From JBAXTE01 sp964653595 (GTDB lineage: Bacteria > Bacteroidota > Bacteroidia > Bacteroidales > WCHB1-69), in contig CAZZHH010000052.1 in NCBI GenBank assembly GCA_964653595.1, positions 1-21,909 on the forward strand: a stretch of DNA of 21,909 bases, in the 5' to 3' direction. The notes under the pieces were generated by a model. The model saw only the letters and a list, made by a program, of their open reading frames with translations, was not told where the DNA came from and ran no database searches. Position 1 is the first letter of the stretch, and the number at the start of each line of letters is the position of its first letter. The translations under genes were made by a program, and so were the position numbers. This document shows, in pieces, positions 15,288-21,909 of this stretch.

Positions 15288-17657
15288 ATGAAAGCTAAGC
15301 TATACATAATCCTAGTCTTTTGCACGGTATTTTACAAATCGATTGTTGCTCAATCCCCTATTGAAGTTACTGGACAAATCAAGGACAAAGAAAGCAAAAA
15401 GACGTTGGAATTTTGCACCATTAGAGTTTTCAACCAACAAGACAGCTTAATTACAGGAACAGTTTCCGATAAAAACGGATATTTTTCGGTTTATGTGCCT
15501 AGGGGTTCCTATCATTTTAACTTTAGCTATATAGGATATCAAAACGACACGTTGAAGAACGTTACAATTGCCGAAAAAAAATTTATTGGGAACATAAAAT
15601 TAAAACCTGACATAAACTTTTTACACGAGGTGGCGGTGAACTCCTCTGCTAATGAAAACACCATCGACAGAGAAGTACAAATTATCACAGACAAGATGAA
15701 AGCAGGGACTACAACAACGAAAGATGTTTTGGACAAGCTCAAAGGGGTGGATTACGACCGATACACTAACACCATCAAGGTGGACAACAGTAGCAAGGTA
15801 ATCATTTTAGTAGACGGCATGGAAAAGGATCAGGAGTATATTAAAAACATCTCTCCCGACCGGCTGAAGAAAGTGGAAGTAATCCGAGATCCCAGTGGCA
15901 GATATGCCCTCGAAGGATACACGGCTGTAATCAACATCATCCTAAAAAAAGATTATCGAGGAACCGAAGTTTTTGTCCAAAACAACAATCTAATCGACCC
16001 AGATGCTTCAAAGCCCGAAAATATTCTGATTCAAGAAGCAGCATCGGCAACTGTAAACTACACCTACAACAAATTCAATATTTACTCAAAAGCACACACC
16101 TATCAAAGTAGTTTTAATCTGCTTAGCTGGAATCTCAAGAATATGATAAAAGACAGCACCACCATCAAACAAACGCCCATAGATGGGGATATGAACACCA
16201 AAGCAAAGCAAATGTACAACAGCATTACCTTTGGCACCGATTACACACTGAACCCAAAACACTCACTCAGCTTTGAGGCAAATTACTCTAATCAGCCGAT
16301 TGCTAAAAATAACTCAAGTGAAGAATTTGAAGTAGTGGAAACAAAAAATAATCAAACAATCAACAGATATAACTTACTAAACCAAACAAAATCAGGCTCA
16401 AATTCCACATACATTTCGTTGTTTTACGATGGAAAAATTGACGAAAACAACACCTTTAAGTCAAACATCACTTTTTCGAACTACACCGAGCATTACTACA
16501 ACAACAGCTTTGTAAATAACAATCTTTTTCGAAACGAAGATGGCACAAATCTAAAGAACAAAATAAAATTCTACCTAGAGTATTATCACATTTTCAACAG
16601 CAAACACAACATCCAATTTGGCTATGGAAACTCGTTCGAGGATGTTAAAAACTCCTTCGAGATAGAGAAGGCTAAAAATGAGTTTACATCTACCGATTTT
16701 CGCAACAAGTTTTATGCTTATTATGGATTTCAGATGAATAAAAAATTTGGAATAAAACTAGGAAGTGCATTAGAAACGAGCAATCCAAAAACAACACTCA
16801 ACGAGCGCAACTATCTAATCTATCTACCTTATGCAGACATAAAAATCAAAGTTTCCGACAAATTTGACATCAAGCTCAAATACAGATCAAATAGCGAATA
16901 TCCTAGCTTGGCGCAAACCAATCCGTTTGAATCGCGCATCGACAATCAGAGTGTTCGAATTGGAAATCCAATATTAAAACCAGAAGTCACCCACCGCTTA
17001 TCGCTAGAGACAAATATATTATCCGGACTAGCCAAAGTGGAACCCTACTATCACTTTTCAAACAATTACATCGCCGATATCGGCAACATGAAGAACGACA
17101 CCATAATGCAGTTCACTTACGACAATGTAGGTAAATATACAAATTACGGAGTATTGGTCAATTTCACGGTTCCTTTCAGCAAAAAGATCGTTTGGCAAAA
17201 CGACTTCAACTTCTTCAACACCAGCATTGAGTACAAAAACAACGTAAACAGTGTCAACGATTTCACCATGAGCAGTCAATTGCTTTACATCAGTGAAAAA
17301 ACTGGGTTTGTTGGAGGAGCCAAGTACCAGAAAGAGAATAGAAAATATCTGACTGCACAGGGATTCAACCGTTGGAACAACGATTTCTGGCTGTTCTTTG
17401 TTCAACAACCGATGTTTAAACAACGATTGAGTGTGATGGTGGCATACATCTCGCCAATCACATACGGAGTAAACCTTTCGCAAGGATCCTATTTTAAAAC
17501 AGAACAGTATACCGAAACCAGAACCAACGACATCAGTATTTTGAAAAACATGTTTGTAATCGAATTAAGTTACCGTTTCAACAAAGGAAAGACCGTGACA
17601 AAAAAAGAGAAAGAAGTAGATGTTCAACGGGAGAAAAGTTCGCATGGCATCCTATAA
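15288..17657 (+). CDS. TonB-dependent-receptor-like outer membrane beta-barrel protein
   Basis: The product is 789 residues. A signal peptide (cleavage after about A21, before QSPIEV) is followed by a CarboxypepD_reg-like domain (residues about 25-110; VTGQIKDKESKKTLEFCTIR, G-x-F-S-V, YIGYQ). Next comes a plug-like region (about 118-225; DVLDKLKGVDYDRYT, ILVDGM, ISPDRLKKVEVIRDPSGRY, AVINIILKK), then a long C-terminal region rich in alternating aromatic strands ending ELSYRFNKGKT, matching the outer membrane beta-barrel family common in Bacteroidota. It could import a nutrient through TonB, but no clear TonB box or SusD partner is seen, so the ligand is unknown. A charged lysine- and glutamate-rich tail follows the last strand, which is unusual because barrels normally end in an aromatic residue. 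No terminator was found downstream. Confidence 0.88.
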   Translation: MKAKLYIILVFCTVFYKSIVAQSPIEVTGQIKDKESKKTLEFCTIRVFNQQDSLITGTVSDKNGYFSVYVPRGSYHFNFSYIGYQNDTLKNVTIAEKKFIGNIKLKPDINFLHEVAVNSSANENTIDREVQIITDKMKAGTTTTKDVLDKLKGVDYDRYTNTIKVDNSSKVIILVDGMEKDQEYIKNISPDRLKKVEVIRDPSGRYALEGYTAVINIILKKDYRGTEVFVQNNNLIDPDASKPENILIQEAASATVNYTYNKFNIYSKAHTYQSSFNLLSWNLKNMIKDSTTIKQTPIDGDMNTKAKQMYNSITFGTDYTLNPKHSLSFEANYSNQPIAKNNSSEEFEVVETKNNQTINRYNLLNQTKSGSNSTYISLFYDGKIDENNTFKSNITFSNYTEHYYNNSFVNNNLFRNEDGTNLKNKIKFYLEYYHIFNSKHNIQFGYGNSFEDVKNSFEIEKAKNEFTSTDFRNKFYAYYGFQMNKKFGIKLGSALETSNPKTTLNERNYLIYLPYADIKIKVSDKFDIKLKYRSNSEYPSLAQTNPFESRIDNQSVRIGNPILKPEVTHRLSLETNILSGLAKVEPYYHFSNNYIADIGNMKNDTIMQFTYDNVGKYTNYGVLVNFTVPFSKKIVWQNDFNFFNTSIEYKNNVNSVNDFTMSSQLLYISEKTGFVGGAKYQKENRKYLTAQGFNRWNNDFWLFFVQQPMFKQRLSVMVAYISPITYGVNLSQGSYFKTEQYTETRTNDISILKNMFVIELSYRFNKGKTVTKKEKEVDVQREKSSHGIL

Positions 17658-17814
17658 TATTTAAAAAAACAAATCATTAAACACACAAAAGTTTTAAAAT
17701 TCAATTCTATTAAAAGACGTTGTCTCAAAATTAAACATGCCAATTATGTTAAAACATGAAATAAATCTGAATTTTTAATTATATTTACATACTTAATAAC
17801 TAAAATATAGATTT

Positions 17815-18018
17815 ATGACACTAATAGAATCATCCTGGTTTATCCCTTTGATAATCATACTAGCAATTTGGGATATGATTTGGAAAATAGTTGCAATGTG
17901 GTATGCTTCAAGGGATAATCAAAAAATGTGGTACATCTTGTTGGCAATCATCAACAGCATTGGAGTCCTTCCAATTTTATATCTTTTGGTTATCCGAAAG
18001 GGTGTTAAGAAGATATAA
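17815..18018 (+). CDS. Small two-helix membrane protein, DUF5652-like
   Basis: The product is 67 residues with two hydrophobic helices (about 8-27 and 40-61) separated by a short polar loop (YASRDNQKMW) and a basic C-terminus. The pattern W-D-M-I-W-K...A-M-W-Y-A-S-R-x-N-Q-K-x-W...N-S-I-G-V-L-P-I-L-Y-L resembles small proteins annotated as DUF5652, for which I know no function. The ATG at 17815 is the first in frame. An AT-rich 157-bp gap with a weak TATATTTA box precedes it, so it is probably transcribed on its own. Confidence 0.75.
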   Translation: MTLIESSWFIPLIIILAIWDMIWKIVAMWYASRDNQKMWYILLAIINSIGVLPILYLLVIRKGVKKI

Positions 18019-18057
18019 AAAATCATTCAAAGAAGAGGTTCTTTCGCATTAAAAATG

Positions 18058-18065
18058 TATCTTTG
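18058..18065 (+). promoter_or_regulatory. Putative -7 promoter box for the M1 peptidase/RlpA-like operon
   Basis: TATCTTTG fits TAnnTTTG exactly. Transcription would begin near 18072, past the upstream in-frame GTG at 18065, which supports the ATG at 18095 as the translation start. Confidence 0.6.
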
Positions 18066-18094
18066 TGTTGATATTCAAACACATCAATAACCGT

Positions 18095-20440
18095 ATGAAA
18101 CATTTTTATAGTGCATTTTTACTTCTCATTTTACTTTCATATTCTCATAGAGCAAATGCGCAAGAGCCCGGGCGATCGGACACCATAGATGTATTGCATT
18201 ATGACATTCATCTAAACATTAAAGATTTCACAAATAAGACCATTGATGGCTACACTACCATAACCACAACCTTTAAACAAGCGAACATTACACAAGTGCG
18301 GTTTGATTTACTTTCTCTTTCGGTAGACTCCGTTCATGTAAACAACAATATTCACTACAATTACAACTATAACGACACCCTAATTACCATTACACTTCCT
18401 GCAGCAGTAAGCCAACAAGATACGCTTGCGTTTACCATCTTTTATCATGGGTTACCGGTTTTAGATCCCTCCACATGGGGTGGGTTTTATTATACAGGCA
18501 ATACTGCTTATAATTTAGGAGTTGGGTTTGAATCTTTGCCACACAACTTTGGGAGAGTTTGGTTTCCATGTGTAGATGAGTTTCGCGACAAAGCATTGTA
18601 CGACATGTATATCACTACATTAGAGACTCAAATGGCAGTAAGTGGAGGCACTTTGATGGGATCCATCAACAACACAGACAATACCAAAACATGGCATTGG
18701 AAAATGCATACTGTAATACCCACCTATTTAGCATCAGTAGCCGTAGGTGATTACAAAGCTGTAAATATCCCATTAATACACAATACCGATACCACACAAA
18801 CTTATATTTATGTAAATCCAGCAGATACAACTAAAGCTCAAAACTCGTTTATCCATTTAAATCAAATTTTCAATACATTTGTGGATAGATGGGGACCATA
18901 TATGTGGGAACGAGTAGGATATGTAGGGGTCGCTTTCAACAACGGAGCAATGGAACATGCTACCAACATTGCCTACCCTGCATCGTTGATAGATGGCACT
19001 CTAACCGCAGAGAGTCTATTTGCACATGAGCTAGCTCACTCGTGGTTTGGCAATCTTATAACCTGCTCAACTGCGGAAGACATGTGGATAAATGAAGGAT
19101 GGGCAAGATATAGTGAAGCTATATTTATGGAAACATTATATCCCAACATCAACCCAATTTTAGATGGCTATAAAACGGAAATTAGAGATTTGCAATATAA
19201 AACCTTTCGAAAAGCTTATGGCGATGATGGAGGCCATTTTGCCTTGTATCCAATGCCACAAAATATCACTTACAACACCACAACGTACGACAAGGGAGCT
19301 TTAATTGTACACACTTTAAGACACTACATGGGGGATGACCTATTTTTTAATTCGGTAAAACAAGTGTTACAAGAATTTGCTTTTAAAAATATCAACAGCG
19401 CTCAATTATGTGATAGACTATCCCATTATTCTGGGATTAATTTACACGATTTTTTTGATGCATGGGTTTATCAACCAGGATATTTACATTTTTCGATAGA
19501 CTCCCTAGTTCAAAGCCAAAGTCAATCAACAAATTACACCTATTATATACACCAAAAACACTCGCTGGGGCTGAATATTGGGGAGACGAACCGTCTGGAA
19601 GTTACCTTTTTTGACCAAAACTGGAACAACTTCACCGACACGATCCGTTTTTCAGGAGAATATGGTTCTAAAAGTATTACATTACCATTTACTCCAGTGT
19701 ACTATACCGTTGATTTTCACGAAAAAATGTCGGATGCTATCGTAGATTATAATTTGAATTTAAAAACAACAGGCAATAATAGTTGTACTCATGCTTTTGC
19801 CAATGTGAATGTTATTACTATCTCCGATTCCGCTTTTATTCGTGTAGAACACCACTGGGCACAACCAGATCCACTATCACAGCCTAAACCTGCTATACAA
19901 AGAATATCCCCCAATAGATATTGGAGAATCGATGGAATTGCTCCTTCTACTTTTCATGCACGTGTAAACTTAAATTTTAACAGTGCAGCGGATTTAGACG
20001 GACCTCTAATGAATGGTTATGGTTCAGATTCGTTAGTATTATTATATCGAAAAAATGCATCCGAGAATTGGCAAATGACACCCTTTACAAAAATTGGCTC
20101 AAACGTAGGGATTATAAAAATTGACACTCTTAAATTGGGCGAATATACGCTAGCCATTGGAGATAAAACCCAGATTGGGATAGATGAAGCCCAAATCATT
20201 TCTCATCCATTCAACATTCACCCAAACCCAAACAGTGGAACTTTTAACTTATCCTCTCAGGATAACAATATCGACTATTACGAAGTGTATGACTTGATGG
20301 GTAAAAACATAATTACTATTTTTGAAAATGATAAAAACACACATTCTATAGCCCTTTCCACTGGCACATTCCTGATAAAAGCCTTCGACAAAGAAGGTAA
20401 ATTAATACAAACACAAAAAATGATAATCACAAATAAATGA
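18095..20440 (+). CDS. Secreted M1 family metallopeptidase with type IX (type A) sorting domain
   Basis: The product is 781 residues from the ATG at 18095. The frame is open from a GTG at 18065, but that start overlaps the promoter box and would displace the signal peptide (cleavage after A22, RANA-Q). Residues about 30-230 form the M1 beta-saddle. The zinc site is H311-E-L-A-H315 with E334 (NEGWA), exactly the family's HExxH-18-E spacing, and Y398 (TTYDKGA) fits the conserved transition-state tyrosine. The exopeptidase motif normally written GAMEN reads GAMEH (284-288). The last 75 or so residues (HPNPNSGTFNLSS, YDLMGKNI, GTFLIKAF) match the type A sorting domain, so the enzyme is exported by the type IX system and attached to or released from the cell surface. 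It overlaps the next gene by 4 nt. Confidence 0.93.
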   Translation: MKHFYSAFLLLILLSYSHRANAQEPGRSDTIDVLHYDIHLNIKDFTNKTIDGYTTITTTFKQANITQVRFDLLSLSVDSVHVNNNIHYNYNYNDTLITITLPAAVSQQDTLAFTIFYHGLPVLDPSTWGGFYYTGNTAYNLGVGFESLPHNFGRVWFPCVDEFRDKALYDMYITTLETQMAVSGGTLMGSINNTDNTKTWHWKMHTVIPTYLASVAVGDYKAVNIPLIHNTDTTQTYIYVNPADTTKAQNSFIHLNQIFNTFVDRWGPYMWERVGYVGVAFNNGAMEHATNIAYPASLIDGTLTAESLFAHELAHSWFGNLITCSTAEDMWINEGWARYSEAIFMETLYPNINPILDGYKTEIRDLQYKTFRKAYGDDGGHFALYPMPQNITYNTTTYDKGALIVHTLRHYMGDDLFFNSVKQVLQEFAFKNINSAQLCDRLSHYSGINLHDFFDAWVYQPGYLHFSIDSLVQSQSQSTNYTYYIHQKHSLGLNIGETNRLEVTFFDQNWNNFTDTIRFSGEYGSKSITLPFTPVYYTVDFHEKMSDAIVDYNLNLKTTGNNSCTHAFANVNVITISDSAFIRVEHHWAQPDPLSQPKPAIQRISPNRYWRIDGIAPSTFHARVNLNFNSAADLDGPLMNGYGSDSLVLLYRKNASENWQMTPFTKIGSNVGIIKIDTLKLGEYTLAIGDKTQIGIDEAQIISHPFNIHPNPNSGTFNLSSQDNNIDYYEVYDLMGKNIITIFENDKNTHSIALSTGTFLIKAFDKEGKLIQTQKMIITNK

Positions 20441-21150
20441 TAAATATAAAATACATTTTCTTGTTATTGCTAGTTTCTTTGACTTATGCAAGTCTAGGAC
20501 AAAAAATACATCATGGGTATGCAACATACTACGGCAAACAAGCACATGGAAAAACTACAGCAAGTGGAGAACGAATAAATATGAACGAGTTTGTAGCCGC
20601 CCATCGCAGTATTCCGTTTGGAACTCATATAAAAGTAACCAATATAAAAAATAATAAATCAATTGTGGTTAGAATTATCGATCGATGTTCCAAACGACAT
20701 CCTTTTCATTTTCTTGATTTATCATACGGCGCAGCAAAACACCTTGATTTTTTGAACAAAGGGCGTACTAATATTACGATGCAAATTTTAGACAGCACCC
20801 TTTTATCAGATAACAACAGGCTTATAGACAGCCAAAAAACAGTTACTTCCAAATGGAATATACTCGACTCGCTAGAATTAGCATCTCGATCTGAATTGTT
20901 GACTGTAAAAGATTCTACAAAAAAATTTGCGGTTATTGTAGGTAGTTACGGTACAAAAAATAGTGCCATTCAAAAAGCTGCTTCCTTTAAAAAAACACAT
21001 AAAAAAAACACTACTGTAAGAGAAATAAACTACAAAAAAAGAAAATTCTTTCAAGTATTAGCCATCGATTTTCAAAGTTTTGACGAAGCAGAAGAATATA
21101 GAATTTTTATCATCACCAAAATTAGAAATGCCAAAGTTACAAGGTATTAA
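20437..21150 (+). CDS. RlpA-like double-psi beta-barrel protein with C-terminal SPOR domain
   Basis: The product is 237 residues with a signal peptide (about 1-21, no lipobox). Residues about 26-117 form an RlpA-type double-psi barrel (GYATYYGKQAHGKTTASGE, AAHRSIPFGTHIKVTNIKN, LDLSYGAAKHL). Residues about 160-235 look like a SPOR domain (FAVIVGSYGTKNSAIQKA...FQVLAIDFQSFDEAEEYR), which in other proteins binds denuded septal glycan. RlpA proteins are lytic transglycosylases in some bacteria. The usual NDRGPF segment reads I-D82-R-C-S-K-R-H-P-F90, with a cysteine for the glycine and extra residues, so catalysis is uncertain although D82 and D94 remain. The ATG overlaps the M1 peptidase stop (ATGA, 20437-20440), implying coupled translation. 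Confidence 0.9.
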   Translation: MINIKYIFLLLLVSLTYASLGQKIHHGYATYYGKQAHGKTTASGERINMNEFVAAHRSIPFGTHIKVTNIKNNKSIVVRIIDRCSKRHPFHFLDLSYGAAKHLDFLNKGRTNITMQILDSTLLSDNNRLIDSQKTVTSKWNILDSLELASRSELLTVKDSTKKFAVIVGSYGTKNSAIQKAASFKKTHKKNTTVREINYKKRKFFQVLAIDFQSFDEAEEYRIFIITKIRNAKVTRY

Positions 21151-21159
21151 GTGAGTCTG

Positions 21160-21198
21160 TAAAGTCCTTAAAGTCTAAAGTCTAAAAAGTATGTAAAG
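21160..21198 (+). repeat. Short TAAAGTC-type direct repeats
   Basis: Four or so imperfect heptamers (TAAAGTC, TTAAAGTC, TAAAGTC, TAAAAAGT) follow the RlpA-like stop codon. A related stretch, TCTGTAAAG, recurs at 21156 and 21299. Confidence 0.6.
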
Positions 21199-21201
21199 CT
21201 C

Positions 21202-21241
21202 CGAAAAATTAATCCGTCAACCGACGGATTGTAATTTTTCG
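21202..21241 (+). terminator. Probable intrinsic terminator after the RlpA-like gene
   Basis: CGAAAAATTAATCCGTC (21202-21218) pairs with 21223-21241 around an AACC loop, with a 2-nt GT bulge. The descending arm includes a TTTTT run and the ascending arm an A-run, so it could work in both directions. It is 51 bp past the stop codon. Confidence 0.65.
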
Positions 21242-21263
21242 AGAGTCCTCACAAAACTTATGT

Positions 21264-21300
21264 GATCGTTCCGCCGGCTAGCGACTTGGTTTGCGGGATC
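21264..21300. other. GC-rich imperfect hairpin
   Basis: GATC-GTT-CCGC at 21264-21274 can pair with GCGGGATC at 21293-21300 with a 3-nt bulge. It is a GC-rich island between the terminator and structured repeat copy 2. Its function is unknown. Confidence 0.4.
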
Positions 21301-21371
21301 TGTAAAGAATATAAAGTTAAGAGAAGCATCTGTACTTACAAAGCAAGGTAAGAACATGAGCTTTTCAGTAG

Positions 21372-21424
21372 CGATTTTGGCATAAAAACCGCTTTGCTTC
21401 GCAGCAATTTTTTCGCCAAAATCG
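21372..21424 (+). other. Head hairpin A of structured repeat, copy 2
   Basis: The same 10-bp arms as copy 1 (21372-21381 and 21415-21424). The apical segment reads TTGCTTCGCAGCAA, one base different from the copy 1 palindrome and still foldable as TTGCT/AGCAA. Confidence 0.85.
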
Positions 21425-21437
21425 GATTGGTTGTTGG

Positions 21438-21472
21438 CCTATTAACCCCACGCTCCGCGTGGGGTTAATAGG
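21438..21472 (+). other. Head hairpin B of structured repeat, copy 2
   Basis: Perfect 16-bp stem with TCC loop (arms 21438-21453 and 21457-21472), identical over all 35 nt to 6694-6728. Confidence 0.92.
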
Positions 21473-21473
21473 A

Positions 21474-21760
21474 TTCGACCCCTTCGGGGCCGTGCTACGC
21501 AAGTCGTACAACCATGTTCGACCCCTTTGGGGGCTATGAAATTGTAAGTTTAGCCACCCTGTTCGGCGCCTTCGGCGCCGAGGCTTATCAACTTGAGTCA
21601 GACAGTTCGACGACTTGGGCGCTGTAGCTTCGCAACCATAATGGGACAGTTCGGCAACTTCGGCGCCATAGGTATCATAAGCTTTACTCCCCTATTCGAC
21701 ACCTTCGGGGCCTAGCTTCGCAACTTGAACCTACTCAAACTAACCTTTTCAGCGCCACGT
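21474..21760 (+). repeat. Array of about seven palindromic units, 43-46 bp period, copy 2
   Basis: Units start at 21474, 21517, 21562, 21606, 21650, 21695 and about 21741. Cores follow TTCGRCSCC-TTCGGSGCC with more decay than copy 1 (for example the unit at 21606). Linker types recur in a different order: the linker after unit 1 matches copy 1 linker 1, that after unit 2 matches copy 1 linker 4, that after unit 4 matches copy 1 linkers 2 and 3, and that after unit 6 matches copy 1 linker 6. Confidence 0.8.
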
Positions 21761-21880
21761 TTTGGCAAATTGGAAGTGACCATTTGGCATCATCAAATAA
21801 CTCAAATAAACGCCTTTAATATAGAATCGGAAATAATCCATGTCTATTAAATAATATTGTTGTCCGATAAAAAGATATAA

Positions 21881-21906
21881 GATTCCTCCCTATGGTCGGA
21901 ATGACA
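21881..21906 (-). repeat. Inverted relative of the 6560 motif at the window end
   Basis: Read on the minus strand it begins TGTCATTCCGACCATAGG and ends GGAATC, resembling the motif at 6560-6586. It lies about 80-120 bp beyond the palindromic array of copy 2 and may mark the right end of the element or be a separate small repeat. Confidence 0.45.
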
Positions 21907-21909
21907 AGG

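Larger units (their letters stand above)
21322..21800 (+). repeat. Structured intergenic repeat element, copy 2
   Basis: It lies in the 759-bp non-coding tail of the window. The left flank (GAAGCATCTGTACTTACAA onward) aligns with copy 1 from about 6580 with scattered substitutions and one indel. The 101-nt head (21372-21472) matches copy 1 (6628-6728) at 96 of 101 positions by eye. An array of about seven palindromic units follows. Positions beyond about 21800 are AT-rich with no gene seen, ending in an inverted-orientation relative of the copy 1 flank motif. Confidence 0.85.

Noticed and set aside
17058..17483. Minus-strand 141-residue open frame opposite the beta-barrel gene
   Set aside because: It is antisense within a clear coding gene and has no recognisable domain.
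18029..18044. AAAGAA/TTCTTT hairpin after the small membrane protein gene as a terminator
   Set aside because: Only 6 bp, AT-rich and without a T-run; it probably means nothing.

Overview
The window looks like a chromosomal segment of a low-GC member of the Bacteroidota. The evidence is a giant adhesin with a gliding-motility-type C-terminal (type IX secretion, type B) domain, a PorP/SprF-family partner, a secreted peptidase with a type A sorting domain, CarboxypepD_reg/OMP beta-barrel architecture, and several upstream boxes of the form TAnnTTTG, the -7 element typical of the phylum. The order cannot be fixed from the sequence alone. No rRNA, tRNA, CRISPR array or transposase was seen.

Layout. 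(1) Positions 1-6480 hold a three-gene plus-strand module: the 3' part of a repeat-rich adhesin (open at the left window edge), a PorP/SprF-like outer membrane protein, and a TPR/beta-propeller/OmpA protein, closed by an intrinsic terminator at 6511. This is the usual arrangement of a large type IX secretion substrate with its dedicated outer-membrane partner and a peptidoglycan anchor. (2) Positions 6542-7255 are a non-coding convergent intergenic region holding copy 1 of a structured repeat element. (3) Positions 7256-10767 are a surface-glycan cluster: a Wzx-like flippase and an FkbM-type methyltransferase on the minus strand, divergent from a family 4 glycosyltransferase. (4) Positions 10764-15020 carry coaD (overlapping the glycosyltransferase by 4 nt), a secreted TlpA-like thioredoxin protein, rsmG and an MFS transporter, closed by a terminator at 15046. 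(5) Positions 15288-18018 carry a TonB-receptor-like beta-barrel protein and a small two-helix membrane protein. (6) Positions 18095-21150 carry a secreted M1 metallopeptidase overlapping by 4 nt an RlpA-like protein with a SPOR domain. (7) Positions 21151-21909 are non-coding and carry copy 2 of the structured repeat.

The most unusual content is that repeat. Two loci about 14.7 kb apart each have a roughly 100-nt head (two hairpins, 96 of 101 positions identical by my alignment, the second hairpin being a perfect 16-bp stem identical in both) followed by a regular array of 7 to 9 GC-rich palindromic units spaced 43-46 bp apart. I do not recognise the family. It does not look coding, has no transposase, and lies downstream of genes in both cases. 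A second notable point is a 228-bp tandem repeat at the left edge whose copies are almost identical for 98 bp and then abruptly diverge, which suggests recent recombination inside the adhesin gene.
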